DNA of 64,000 nucleotides, from contig CM041465.1 of NCBI GenBank assembly GCA_023213395.1, forward strand, positions 190,719,741-190,783,740, written 5' to 3'. Below are positions 36,655-47,525 of this stretch, piece after piece; position 1 is the first letter of the stretch, and each line of letters starts with the position of its first letter. Both the position numbers and the translations under genes were made by a program. This DNA is from Cycas panzhihuaensis (taxonomy: Eukaryota; Cycadophyta). The notes beneath the pieces are model-generated. The model searched no databases. It saw only the letters and a list, made by a program, of their open reading frames with translations, and was not told where the DNA came from.

Positions 36655-37269
36655 TAGAGTTCATCCAAAAGTTCATTGATGACTGGTATAGGAAATTTAT
36701 CCTTAATGGTTATCTTATTGAGCTTGCAGTAGTCTATACATATGAAATGAGCCATCATTTTTTCTTACTAAAATTAATGTGGTAGAGAAGATACTTTTAC
36801 TTTCTCTAGTAGTACTAGCATTAAGGAGTTCTTAAACTAGTCATTCAATTTCATTCTTTTGTTGGTAAGAGTACCAGTATAGTCGAATATTAGGAACATT
36901 GCTTCCATCGACTAGGTAAATGCTGTGATCTTAGTCACATACTAGGGGGAAACCTTGATGAATATCCTAAAAGACCTAATTATAGTGGTGAAGCACTAAT
37001 TTTAAGCCATTCGGTATACCATCATCTTGGAGAATATCCCCTTCTATTGGAAGTTCCTGACCTTCTAGAGCATAATATTTAGCAATGATTCCTATATCAT
37101 CCTTTTAATAAGCCTCTCCATATAGTATGAGCTGATGATTTAGGTTAGAGGAGGAATGATCCCATTTAATTAATAATTAATTCCTTTAGAATTAAATTGG
37201 ATGAAGAGCTCTTGCATATTTAGTTGAATGGTCCCTAGTGGTTTGAGCCATTGTACCCCTAGTACAATA
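36282..37269 (-). pseudogene. Gypsy-host protease tail and reverse transcriptase N-terminal part
   Basis: On the minus strand, 37269 continues the protease/linker (VQWLKPLGTIQLNMQELFIQ), then the RT fingers and palm: [35 protein letters not shown] and DVHKSTFHTHEGHYEF. The last part lies in the duplicated segment X'. The join with 44912 and beyond, across Copia-2, restores the protease sequence (PIRGVDIIL then VQWL). Confidence 0.9.
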
Positions 37270-37581
37270 TGAAAGAGGTTAATATATCAAGGTCATTTGT
37301 GTAGATTAATTATGTGACTTTAGAATATATTATTAGCATTACTCTCTTAATGAAATGTACTTTATGTGCATTTAGATGTAATTTCGGGTTCATGTCATTA
37401 GGTAGGAAAATCCTAGCCCTAATGCTTGCCCTCAATAATAAAAGGTAAAATCTTAAGGAGTGAGTCATTATTTATTCTCACCTTCAAGCTTACTCTCATA
37501 TCTTGTTTCATCTTCTCTTTCATTCTCCATTGTCATTATGTGCATGTGAGTAATTTATCTCCTAGATCCATCATTCCTTCA
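37270..37581 (+). repeat. Copia-2 5' LTR
   Basis: TGAAAGAGGTTAATATATC to CCATCATTCCTTCA. The 3' copy is the same length with no indels. Confidence 0.95.
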
Positions 37582-39467
37582 TGTGGTATCAGAGCCAGAA
37601 GGGGATCTATTTACTCCATTCCACTTGCATGGAGTCATTTTGCCTCTCCTTCACCTTCAATGTGAAGTATTGAGAGTGCATTCCTTATTTTTTTTACATT
37701 TTGAGAGCATAAAATTATAGTATTTTATATGTTGATGCTTTGTACATGTGTGCAGAAATTCAGAAGTGAAGAATGCAAGTTTTTGAAGCTGTTCAGCTGC
37801 TGGAACAGTCCCGGAAGCATTAAAAGCCCAAATTTTCATAAACATTCAACCATATCAGAATTTAATGAAATTTTGCAAGCAAGGTTATCTTTACAGGAGG
37901 ATCATTTTTGTATTCTATAGAAACTTTAGATTTAGCCTGAAACAGTGAGTTTTAGCTGTGACAAAAAGGGTAAATTTTGTGGATAAGTGATTTAAAGAAG
38001 TTTTCCTAATAAAATCCTTTAATTATAAGCTAAAGATCTGAAAGTTTTATTAAGGGATCTGGTACATTTATGTATTAAGATCATTTAAAGATAAATCTCG
38101 TCAAATTACATCCACTGGTTAGTGAGATCTATGCAGTTTTCTCACAATTGCTAATTTTGCCTACTCAACCCCATAAAGGACTTTGGAAGGGCATTTCGAG
38201 CAAGTTTTTGGCAGATTTTGTAAATGGTGTAGAAGGGAAAGTTAATGTACATGTTAAAACATAACTTTTGACATATTGAAGTCTAGATTCTGAGACAGTT
38301 GATCTGGCATGATTTTACGTTGGTGCTTTCTCATGCAGAAAACTTTTTGTGCCTTTTCTAAAATTTGAATTTACAACTGTATCAAAAATAAAATTTTGAA
38401 CACTCTTTCCTTCTGTTATAAATTCATATTTCATCATTTAGGCCTTCATATTTGTAATTTCTAAAAATTTGCCCATTTATCATTATTTGTAAATTTTGTG
38501 AAAAAATCACAAAATAGAACAAAATAGCATGCATATAGATATAGAAAAAATCATCATTTTAGCAGCAAGTTGATACACTTTTTAGTTCATTGTGGTTTTT
38601 GTATCAAAACTTCCAAAATCATATTTGGAAACATTGTACTAAAGCAAGGGAAACCTTAGATCAGAAGCAACATCTGGTTCCCCTACTAAATCTAGCATGC
38701 TTTTCTATTTGAATACATAGTATAAAGCATCACAAAAGCAACAACAATAATAAAGCATCACAAAAGTAGCAACAACAACAAAGCATCACAAAAGCAGCAA
38801 AAATAATAAAGCAAGCACGAAAAGCAAGGAAACACATTTGACAAGTTTCTATTTTAGTTTTCAGTTATACAGAAACATCTTATACTATTCCTAAAAGGAA
38901 TCTCATCTATATGATCTATACCACCAGTTCTTGACTTGTGTGCACACTTGCCTTGTTTGAAATAGACCAAGATTGTTAGGCCCTAAGGGAGGTGTGAGTT
39001 TCATATTGGGTCTGGTCTTAACCAGAATAGTGGTGGAGGGATAGGTTCGCCATACCTACGGCCTCCAATCAAAGATAATCCTGATAACCACCCAGGAAAA
39101 CTGAAAACCTTAATGCAAGATTAAAATTAACGTGGTCCAATATCCGTCATAGCCATAGGATACACAGTACCGTTTGACTCTTTGGAGGAGGTATATAACT
39201 ACTCATTGGTGAATTGGGTGAGGACTGAGAGTACCTAGGCTCCACTGTGACTTGGATTTCATCACCAAGTATAGGTGCGAGTATCGTGGGTGAAGTCCCT
39301 AATCATATACTGAAGCCTTAGGCATCAAAACCTCACCTACATTTGGACATAAGTGAGAGGTTAGTGGCATGACACATCACCACTCTTTGCTAGCTCTACA
39401 TTAGGCCTCATTCTTGCATCATTACTTATATTCATTTTTTATATAATTATTGAAAAATAGTTAATCA
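37582..39467 (+). promoter_or_regulatory. Copia-2 primer site and long leader
   Basis: Primer site TGGTATCAGAGCC at 37584-37596. The leader has no recognised protein; short frames at 37426-37665 and 37729-37920 are fortuitous. It contains a 28-bp minisatellite (38724-38820) and a less AT-rich stretch at 38940-39420 that may hold packaging or control signals, which cannot be shown here. Confidence 0.7.
38724..38820. repeat. 28-bp minisatellite in the Copia-2 leader
   Basis: The unit AAAGCATCACAAAAGCAACA plus eight bases begins at 38724, 38752, 38780 and, partially, 38808. It is rich in CAA/AAT triplets. Confidence 0.92.
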
Positions 39468-40376
39468 TTGCTTCCTTCTCGTCATAATAATCATTTCTAC
39501 ATCCTTATTGCACTAGGTATACTAGCCACACATGTCAGTGGCACATCTCTTCTACTTCTTCATCATCACCATGTCATCACAATTCAAGCAAATGTTAACT
39601 GCATATTGAAAGGCAAAGAAAATTGGGATATATGGTACATTAGAATTAAAAATACTGCAAAGTGTGAAGGCCTTTGGAGAGCCCACTTGCAGCCTACACA
39701 TAGCATACCAATAACGGCTACAATAACTGCTTCCAGTGGATCTACCCCAACAGCTCTTATAGATGTTGTAGCTAAACTACAATGGGAGATAGATGATGAA
39801 AAGATTCGTGCAGGAATTTTATTGGTCATTGATCACTCCTTGCACAACTTGATAAATGAAGAGGAATATGATATAGCTTGGAAGGTCTTAGAAGTTCTTA
39901 GAAAAAGCTTTAATACAAAGTCAAATTTAGAATTTGTTCATCTTGTTTTGAAAATAAACAAATTAAAAATACAGAAGGGATGAGCTCATGAGATAATAAA
40001 TCTCCTTCAACTAATCAAACAGGCAATTGACAAAGACTTTAAGACCCAATGCATCACTTGGGCATTTTTGATCCAGTCATGTTTACATGTCCCTGATTAT
40101 AAAAACTTACTTGGAAGTCTTCAATCTAGTGGAACATTGAAGACACTCAACTTCGAAGCACTTGTCGAGAAGTTTATAAAATTTGACAAGACCTTTGATA
40201 CAAACTTTGTAGCCTCTGACTCTCTTCCAGATGCAGCCTTTGAGGTAGAAGAAGAAGTTTGCTGCATAAAAAATCAAGGTCCCTCTTATGGTAGAGGAAA
40301 TAACCAAGTAAGAGGAAGAGGAAGAAATATGGGAAATCATCCACAAGGTCAATCAAACCCTCAATCACAACCTTGA
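39468..40376 (+). pseudogene. Copia-2 gag
   Basis: Frame from ATG 39468 for 171 codons, then a stop and a second frame to 40376. It shows the copia gag core (LKGKENWDIWYIRIKNT, DIAWKVLEVLRKSFNTKS, FVHLVLKINKLK) and then PDYKNLLGSLQSSGTL and a Gly/Arg/Gln-rich tail (YGRGNNQVRGRGRN). A zinc-knuckle remnant follows at 40465-40510 (CNHKGHLAKDY; the last Cys has become Tyr). Gag packages the RNA in the particle. The true start may be further downstream, since the first 40 residues look unlike gag. Confidence 0.85.
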
Positions 40377-40764
40377 TAGTTTCAAGGCTAAGGGCCACCT
40401 CAACAAAGAGCAAGACAGTCAGGCCAAACTAGTACTTCTTGTGGACCGTAATCAAACCATTATGTATGATCGGTGTAACCATAAAGGACACTTAGCAAAA
40501 GATTATAGAACTGCCACTTATAAGTTGGCCAAGTTCTAACCAAAACATGGAGCTCACAATGTTGAAGAAACTTATAAAGAATCCTTTAGTGGTGTAGGTT
40601 TTGTACAAGCACACATTCAAAGAATTGAGGGATCTTCAACATCAAATACAATTGACCAACCAAAGAGATACTTTGAAGCTCGATGTGGATATATCACTTG
40701 TGAATTCCCTTGACCAATGCCAAGCCCTATTGGAATTGCCAATAGTATGGTTTCAATTGATGGA

Positions 40765-43700
40765 TAGTGGATTATGGACACAGGAGCAACTCAACATATG
40801 ACATGCAATCACAGTCTATATCAAACATTTAACTCAAATATTCATGGAGTTGTTCACATGGCTGATAAATCACAACAACCCGTTGAAGGAATTGACAACA
40901 TTTACCTGAAACTCCCAGGCTTAGAAGATTTTATATTGCTTGATGTCTTATACATACCCAATCTCAAACAAAACCTACTCTCTTTATCCACACTTATTTC
41001 TCATGGATTTGATCTAAGTGTAACCGCAAATGACCAGACTCTTAAGGTCATTCACCCTCTAACTAATCAGGTGGTTTTGACTGGACATCTCTCTGGCAAA
41101 CTCTTTCGATTGAATGACTCTCCATCTTCTGAAGCTTATTGTGCCTAAAGTCCTTGTGCCGATGAAGAATTTACATTTAATTTCATCTTGACCCATCCAA
41201 CGTTGTCACAAGAAGCTCTTTGGCATACTTGTATGGACCATGTTCACATTGATAGACTTAGAGATCTTTCTAATACTCTTCCAAACCTTCCAAAGTTTTC
41301 CTCTAAGCCCTTTAAATGTAAAGCTTGTATCATTGCCAAATCTCATCGACAACCATTTCCCAAAAGTAAGTGGAAATTGAGCCATCCATTACAATTAGTA
41401 CACTCTGATTTGTGTGAGCCAATGCCCATTCCTTCACTGAAGGGCAAGCTATATTACATCTCATTCATTGATGATTTTACTAGAAAGGTATGAGTAGCGT
41501 TTCTACACAAGAAAGATAAAGCATTCTGTATATTTAAGGAATTCAAAGCCCTCATTGAAAAAGAGTTGGGTTATCAACTCAAATGTCTTCGAACTGATAA
41601 TGGTGGTGAATATACCTCATATGAGTTTGAAATCTACCTTCGAGACAATGGCATTAAGCATCAAACAACAGTAGTAGGTAACCCACAATAAAATGGAGTT
41701 ATCGAGCGTATGAATAGGACAATCATGAACATGGCCCATGCTATGTTAATATATAAAAATATACCTACCTATCTATGGGTTGAAGCAATCTAGATAGCCA
41801 TTTATTGTATCAATGTTGTTAGCCCATCAAAGGAAGTACAATCACCTAATGAAAAGTGGTCAGGACAAGCCCCCATTGTTCACTACTTTAGAATTTTTGG
41901 CTCTACATGCTATGCCCATATTTTGGATGCACATCAAAATAAACTCCAGCTAAGGGAATTTAAAGGCATCTTTGTTGGATACCCTATGTATAAGAAAGGG
42001 TACAAGGTCTTCATACCTTCATAATGAAAAATCATCGTTACTAGAGATGTCATTTTTATGGAGACAGAGGATCAGTTATTTAAATTAGACTCCATAGTAC
42101 CCTCACACTGCTATAATAATGTTATCAAGTATGATGTTTAGATTCCAAAATTTGGGGGGGGGGGACAAACATAAATTACTCCAAATGTTGGAAGTTGACA
42201 ATAGACCCTTAGAGGATATAAGTTGTGACTCTGAACAAATGAGTGCACATCCAGCACCATCTTTTGAAGATAACAGAATTAACAAAGGTAAAACCATTAA
42301 TAAAGAACCATCTTGTCCACCTTTAGTTGACAAAGACAAAACAGTGGTAGAAGGACCATCTTCCTCAGGCACATCAACATCCTCCTCACAAAATAATCAT
42401 TTTAACGAACATGATAAGAACCAAGAAGTTGGAGAAATAAGGATATCATTCCCAACTCGAGGATCTCGAGAAGCCCGTCAGCTCAATAAGGACATATGGC
42501 CAGTTGAGGTGGGAAAAACTGGCACTTGAAGTGCCCATAGAGCAAGGATGTAGGAATCATTATATACTGAGCTTGAACTAGCAAAATTGTACCTTACTCT
42601 TAATGAAGAGCCCTTAACGTACCAAGAAGCTGTAAAGCATATAGCTTAGAGAAACACCATGAACGAAGAGTACCAACCTCTTATCAAGAATGATACATGG
42701 GAGCTTGTTGATCTACCACTTGGCAGAAAGGTAGTTCAAAATAAATGGGTGTTTAAAAAAAGATATAGATTAGACGGCACCCTTGAAAAACACAAGGTGA
42801 GGTTGGTAGCTAAAGGATTTACACAAAGGGAAGGCATCAACTACACTGAAGTCTTTGCACCTACAACCAAGTGGCCTACAATTAGAACTCTTGTGGCCTT
42901 GGCTGCTCAACAGGGTTGGAAAATCCACCAACTTGATATTAAGACCGCATTTCTCAATGGAGATCTTGAAGAAGAAATTTACATGGCTCAACCAGAAGGA
43001 TATGAGATCGAAGGTCAAGAGCATAAGGTTTGTAGGCTCAAAAAGTCCTTGTATGGCTTTAAACAAGCCCCTCCCTCTTAGTTTGCCAAGTTGTCTAAAA
43101 AGATGAGGCAACTTGGATACGAGGTTTGTGACTATCAAGATATTGATACAACATTGTTCATCAAGATCCATAAGGATAAAGTCACTTATTTCATAATCTT
43201 TATGGATGACATGCTAGTAATGGATAATAGTGAAGAGGCAATAAGCCAGCTGAAAAAGGACCTTGGCAAAATGTTTGAATTGTCTGACCTTGGTTTGATG
43301 AAATATTACTTAGGAATTGAAGTAACACAAAAGAATGGAAAATTTTTCCTCTCCCAAGAAAAGTACATCAATGATCTTCTAACCAGGTTTCAGTTAGAAG
43401 ACGCTTAACTAGTGATGTTACCTATGGATCCTAACACCAAACTCTCAGTTGAAGGTGACACTATGGAGGTAGACACAATACTCTATAGGAAACTTGTAGG
43501 TAGTCTCATCTACACTACCAATACAAGGCTAGATATTATATACTCTGTTAGCATTCTTGCTCGTTACATGACAAATCCTAAGCAAAATCATTGGCAAGCA
43601 ACAGTGCGAGTGTTGAGATACCTTAAGATGACCAACAAATATGGTATGTTGTATGAACCTAATTCAGACTTTAAGCTTTTTGCATACACAAACTTAGACT

Positions 43701-44116
43701 TTGTAGGAGATAAAGATACAAGAAGATCTATGTCTAGGTATGTAATGTTTCTTAGAATAGCACTAATATCATGGAGATCCAGATGGCAGAAGATAGTTGC
43801 AGATTCAACTACCGAAGCTGAATACATTGCTGCTTTTGACACCAGTAAAGAGGTGATATGGCTGAAAAAATTATTGGAAACATTGAATATCACTTAAACA
43901 AGTCCTACAAGTCTTCATATGGAGAATCAATCAGCAATCTGCATGGTGAAAAATCTTGTATTTCATGATCATACCAAACACATAGGTACGAAAGTCCACA
44001 GGATTAGGGAACTTATACATGATGACATAATTCAATTAGATTACTGTCCCACAGCAGATCAAGTGGCTGATATCTTCACCAAACTAGTGCAAAGGGTAAA
44101 GTTTGAACAGTTCTAA
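40765..44116 (+). pseudogene. Copia-2 pol (PR, INT, RT, RNase H), lightly damaged
   Basis: Protease has a DTGATQHMTC active-site motif at 40774. The pre-integrase HxxC...CxxC region is at 41220-41340 (ALWHTCMDHVHIDRL). Integrase acidic residues are in VHSDLC, LRTDNGGEY and NGVIERMNRT (41400-41720). RT (42660-43400) has NKWVFKKRYRLDGTLEKHKV, QLDIKTAFLNGDLEEEIYM and FMDD in place of YVDD. RNase H (43640-44116) has ADSTTEAEYIAA and DQVADIFTK. Damage consists of about a dozen stops, several being Trp or Gln codons changed to stops, and a frame change at an 11-G run (42154-42164). Confidence 0.93.
42154..42164. repeat. 11-G homopolymer at a pol frameshift
   Basis: Eleven consecutive G in the integrase-RT linker. 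The reading frame before and after the run differs, so slippage of one or two bases here probably broke the polyprotein. Confidence 0.85.
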
Positions 44117-44599
44117 AGGCAGCTTTGCCTTAGGGCCTCCATCTTCAATTGATCAAAGAAGATGGCAACAAGATCATCATACTCTATTCTCTTCATGAAA
44201 ACTCCTTGTGGGCACGGAAGAATAAGAGTAAGTCTCTACTCTATCCTCTTTATGAAAACCCCATGTGGGCATGGAAGGATAAGGGTTGTACTTGTTTTAG
44301 AAAATTAGAACCTGTGAAAACCCAAAAGGGCATAGGGGATGACCAAACAGTATATGGAGACTTAGCAGATTAAGCTGCACATTTAAGCTACTTGGCTATC
44401 AGGCTATATCAAAGAGCCACCTTAGCCATTTTGATTTATAAAAGGGGCTATAGATCTTAGAAAGTTCGTGGGTTTTTATTCCCCATGAGGGTTTTCCCAC
44501 AAAAGTGTCATTTATAATTTCAATATAATAATGAGACTCAAATGAAGACCTCATAAAATAGATTTTCTGAAAATAACCTTCCACCATTAAGGGGGGGAT
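44117..44599 (+). other. Copia-2 untranslated 3' region with tandem units
   Basis: Between pol and the polypurine tract, a 57-bp unit beginning ACTCTATTCTCTTCATGAAA at 44181 repeats at 44238. A related CCCCATGAGGGTTTTCCC stretch follows at about 44480. The 74-codon frame 44149-44373 translates these repeats and is not a gene by my reading. Confidence 0.7.
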
Positions 44600-44911
44600 T
44601 GAAAGAGGTTAATGTATCAAGGTTATTTATGTAGATTAATTATGTGACCTTAGGATATATTATTAGCATTAGTCTCTTAATGAAATGTACTTTATGTGCA
44701 TTTAGATGTAATTTCGGGTTCATGTCATTAGGCGGGAAAATCCTAACCCTAATGCTCACCCTTAATAATAAAAGGTAAAATCTCAAGGAGGGAGTCGTTA
44801 TTTATTCTCACCTCCAAGCTTGCTCTCATATCTTGTTTCATCTTCTTTTTCATTCTCCATTGCCATTGTGTGCATGTGAGTGATTTATCTCCTAGATCCA
44901 TCCTTCCTTCA
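44600..44911 (+). repeat. Copia-2 3' LTR
   Basis: Identical length to the 5' LTR, begins TGAAAGAGGTTAATGTATC and ends CCTTCA. It is followed by TAATA, the second target copy. Confidence 0.95.
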
Positions 44912-45420
44912 TAATATCAACTCCTCTAATAGGAATGGCATAAATGGAAGTGGAGAGGTGATAGTCACCCATTTATAACTTGATATTTTGTCATTTCCCC
45001 CCACAAGAGACTGTCCCTCCATTAGCCACTATAACCTAGAAATTTTCGACAAGATATAGAAAATAGTTGAGTTCTTTAGCAAGTTTCTAACTAATGAAAT
45101 TTTGAGTACTTGTAGAAGCTATGAGGATAACCATTTTCCTTTTCTTGATATACCCAATAAGTTTGAGTGTTTATGGGGCTACGATTCTAACAAGTGCATG
45201 TATAAATATAATAGCAGTATCTTCTTCCTCCTCCTCATGGAGGTCATAGTCATTATTTTCTATCTCTAAAGATGCTTTCTCTAATGGTTCATCATCTTAG
45301 ACATCCTCAATGATGAATAGGTATCATTCATGACACTTATGTTCTTTATTCTACTTTTGGTTACAATAAAAATATAACCCTTTCAATTGTTTCCCATCCA
45401 TCTCTTCAAAAGTCATTCGT
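44912..45420 (-). pseudogene. Gypsy-host zinc knuckle and protease
   Basis: The minus strand reads a knuckle of the C-x2-C-x-KW type (YFYCNQKWNKEHKCHE, about 45385-45330), an acidic linker, then the aspartic protease region with IASTSTQNFISEKLAKELNY (active-site DSG decayed, about 45130-45060) and YAIPIRGVDIIL. The frame continues at 37269 after Copia-2. Confidence 0.85.
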
Positions 45421-47115
45421 CACATACTAAGAACTTAAAATTATAGTTGCTTTTCTAGGAATGTTCGTAGGAGGGGTCAGGACGTCTTGTTTTTTACTTC
45501 AATATATTGAGAAAAATTGATAGTTACAGATATGTTATTAGGTTTTAAGAGTTGTAACTCATGTCTGATGTCATCTCGTAACCCACCAATGTATAACTCA
45601 AGTAATTTATTCTGACAAAGACCATCAATCCTTATAGAGAGATGTTAGTATTCTATTATATAACCTAAAATGGTGGCCTCCTGTCTGAATTTAGCTAACT
45701 AGTTAAAGTGGTCATGATTCTAGGTACTATCATATTGAGTTGTAAGGTCCTTAACAAAACCCTCATATTGATAACTAAGCTTCCAATTATTTTCATAACA
45801 CATGAGGAATATTGGTAGGGTTTGATTTCTCTATGTAAAGAGGCAAGAGGAATCTTCTTATCAGCTAGAACTTGATGAAGAGAAAAGTATTGTTCCATTT
45901 GAGAAATCCAGGTACACACATCTATGCCATTAAACTTTTTGATTTCTACCTTGCGAAGAAAGTTAGGATGAAAGTACCTATAGTCATTATCTTCATCTTC
46001 TTTAGTGAAGTGACTCCTACCTATGTGAGTGGTGTTATTAAATTCAATCTTTTCTTTCTTAAAAGGTTTCATGTCTATGAGCTCTAGCATTAGTACTTTA
46101 AATTTTTCATTAAATTTAGTTTGAATTTGTAATATATCTCCTTAAAGTTATATAATGTTATCATTAAGATCTTGAGTCTTATTAGGCTTTATCTTAGAGG
46201 TCATTTATTCACAAGACCTAAGATGAATCCTAGTTGGTAAATTTGAATGAAAGACATTTGATGGGGTGTCTATAAACTATTATCCCCAATGTTTTACAAT
46301 GAGGCAATATGGATTTTATTTTGCTTTTTACTTTTTGTTTTCTTTTTCTTTTTCTCTTTTTTGCTTTTTTAGTCCATTTACTAGCTGAGTGACTATGTGC
46401 ATATGAACTGACAACAACTGCCTAGACATACTAAATTTAATAAATTAATGATAATTAACCCACTGATTAACTAGGTGCATATAGACCACTAACAAACTAA
46501 CCACATACACTAGGGTTAGGATTGTCTAATTTATAAGCTCTCTGATATACTAATTGCAAACATAAATAGTATCAACTTATAAAGGCTAATGCTCTATTCT
46601 ACAGTCATACTACCCCATCTCTAGGGTGTGTAGAGAGTAATTTTCTAGGGATAATGACTTACCAGTGTACTACAAATTACAAATAGTTAATAGGTTTCCT
46701 ATGGTTACCTATACTAGGAAGACCTGTCTAGGGGATCCTCTAATATATCTATAAGTATATAGAGGCACAATTTTGTAGCTGAGTTCTATTTAAGGCTTAA
46801 TTTAAGAGTGTGATCTCCAATCCTTCACACAAGGGATAGAAAAACCACAATGTTCTTAGCCTAAAATAATAGATCTTTGCGATATTTATAGACCCCCAAC
46901 ATAGGGTCTCTATATAAATGCAAAAGAAAAATTCTTAGTGGTAGTGTTAGGATAGCTACCTGATTGCAGTGTTGTCTACCCCCAAAAAGTAAAGTAACTA
47001 AGCAAAAATTAAAATAAGAATAGATATTAATGAGAATAAAATTTGATGGAAAAAATTGACTATTCAATACCTTTGACTCTCCCACAGGCTATGGATCAAC
47101 TGTTCTGATACTACT
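45421..47115 (-). pseudogene. Gypsy-host gag and leader
   Basis: An open frame at 46090-45695 contains KVEIKKFNGIDVCTWISQME, then QYFSLHQVLADKKIPLA, the conserved entry of Ty3/gypsy gag. Later gag can be followed only in fragments to the zinc knuckle. 46150-47090 is leader. The primer site on the minus strand is about 47113-47095. Confidence 0.8.
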
Positions 47116-47525
47116 TGGTAGGATACCACTCCTTTAATTGATGATTACAGACCAACACAATACCTAAATAACTCTAAAGATAACACTCGTATTGCAATAC
47201 CCTTCGAGGGGGAAACCTCCCAATTACATACAATAGTAATGATATTCAAGATACTCTACTCTAATGATTACATAAATATATGTATGGATTTATGGTCACT
47301 ACACAACCTCTTACTTATGCATGTGAGATATTACATGAATATATATATATATATATATATATAGTGCTCAATGGCTACTACACAACTTTCTACTTATACA
47401 TATGGGATAATAAGAATAAGAAAGAAGTAGAAGAAATAAAATATATAAGAGAAGATAAGAGAAAGAAGAAATAGAAGATATAAGAGAATATGAGAAAAGG
47501 TAAGCTAGGGAGTAGATCCCTAACA
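47116..47525 (-). repeat. Gypsy-host 5' LTR
   Basis: On the minus strand it runs from TGTTAGGGATCTACTCCC (47525) to GTATCCTACCA (47116), with the primer site two bases beyond. A TA run sits at 47341-47363. Only the outer 100 bp are matched at 10083-10184, so the inner LTR boundary rests on the primer site alone. Confidence 0.7.

Larger units (their letters stand above)
37270..44911 (+). mobile_element. Copia-2: Ty1/copia element, best-preserved copy
   Basis: Two LTRs of exactly 312 bp (37270-37581 and 44600-44911) differ at about 22 positions, 20 of them transitions. Flanks CAATA and TAATA agree at 4 of 5. A primer site TGGTATCAGAGCC lies two bases after the 5' LTR, and AAGGGGGGGATT precedes the 3' LTR. 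The leader is 1.9 kb long, followed by gag and pol with long open stretches and few stops. It inserted into the protease/RT linker of Gypsy-host and is probably the latest or one of the latest insertions here. Confidence 0.95.

Noticed and set aside
39584-40413. Minus-strand frames of about 80 codons opposite Copia-2 gag
   Set aside because: Shadows of the gag coding strand with no family resemblance.
44149-44373. 74-codon frame after Copia-2 pol
   Set aside because: It translates two tandem 57-bp units in the untranslated region between pol and the polypurine tract.
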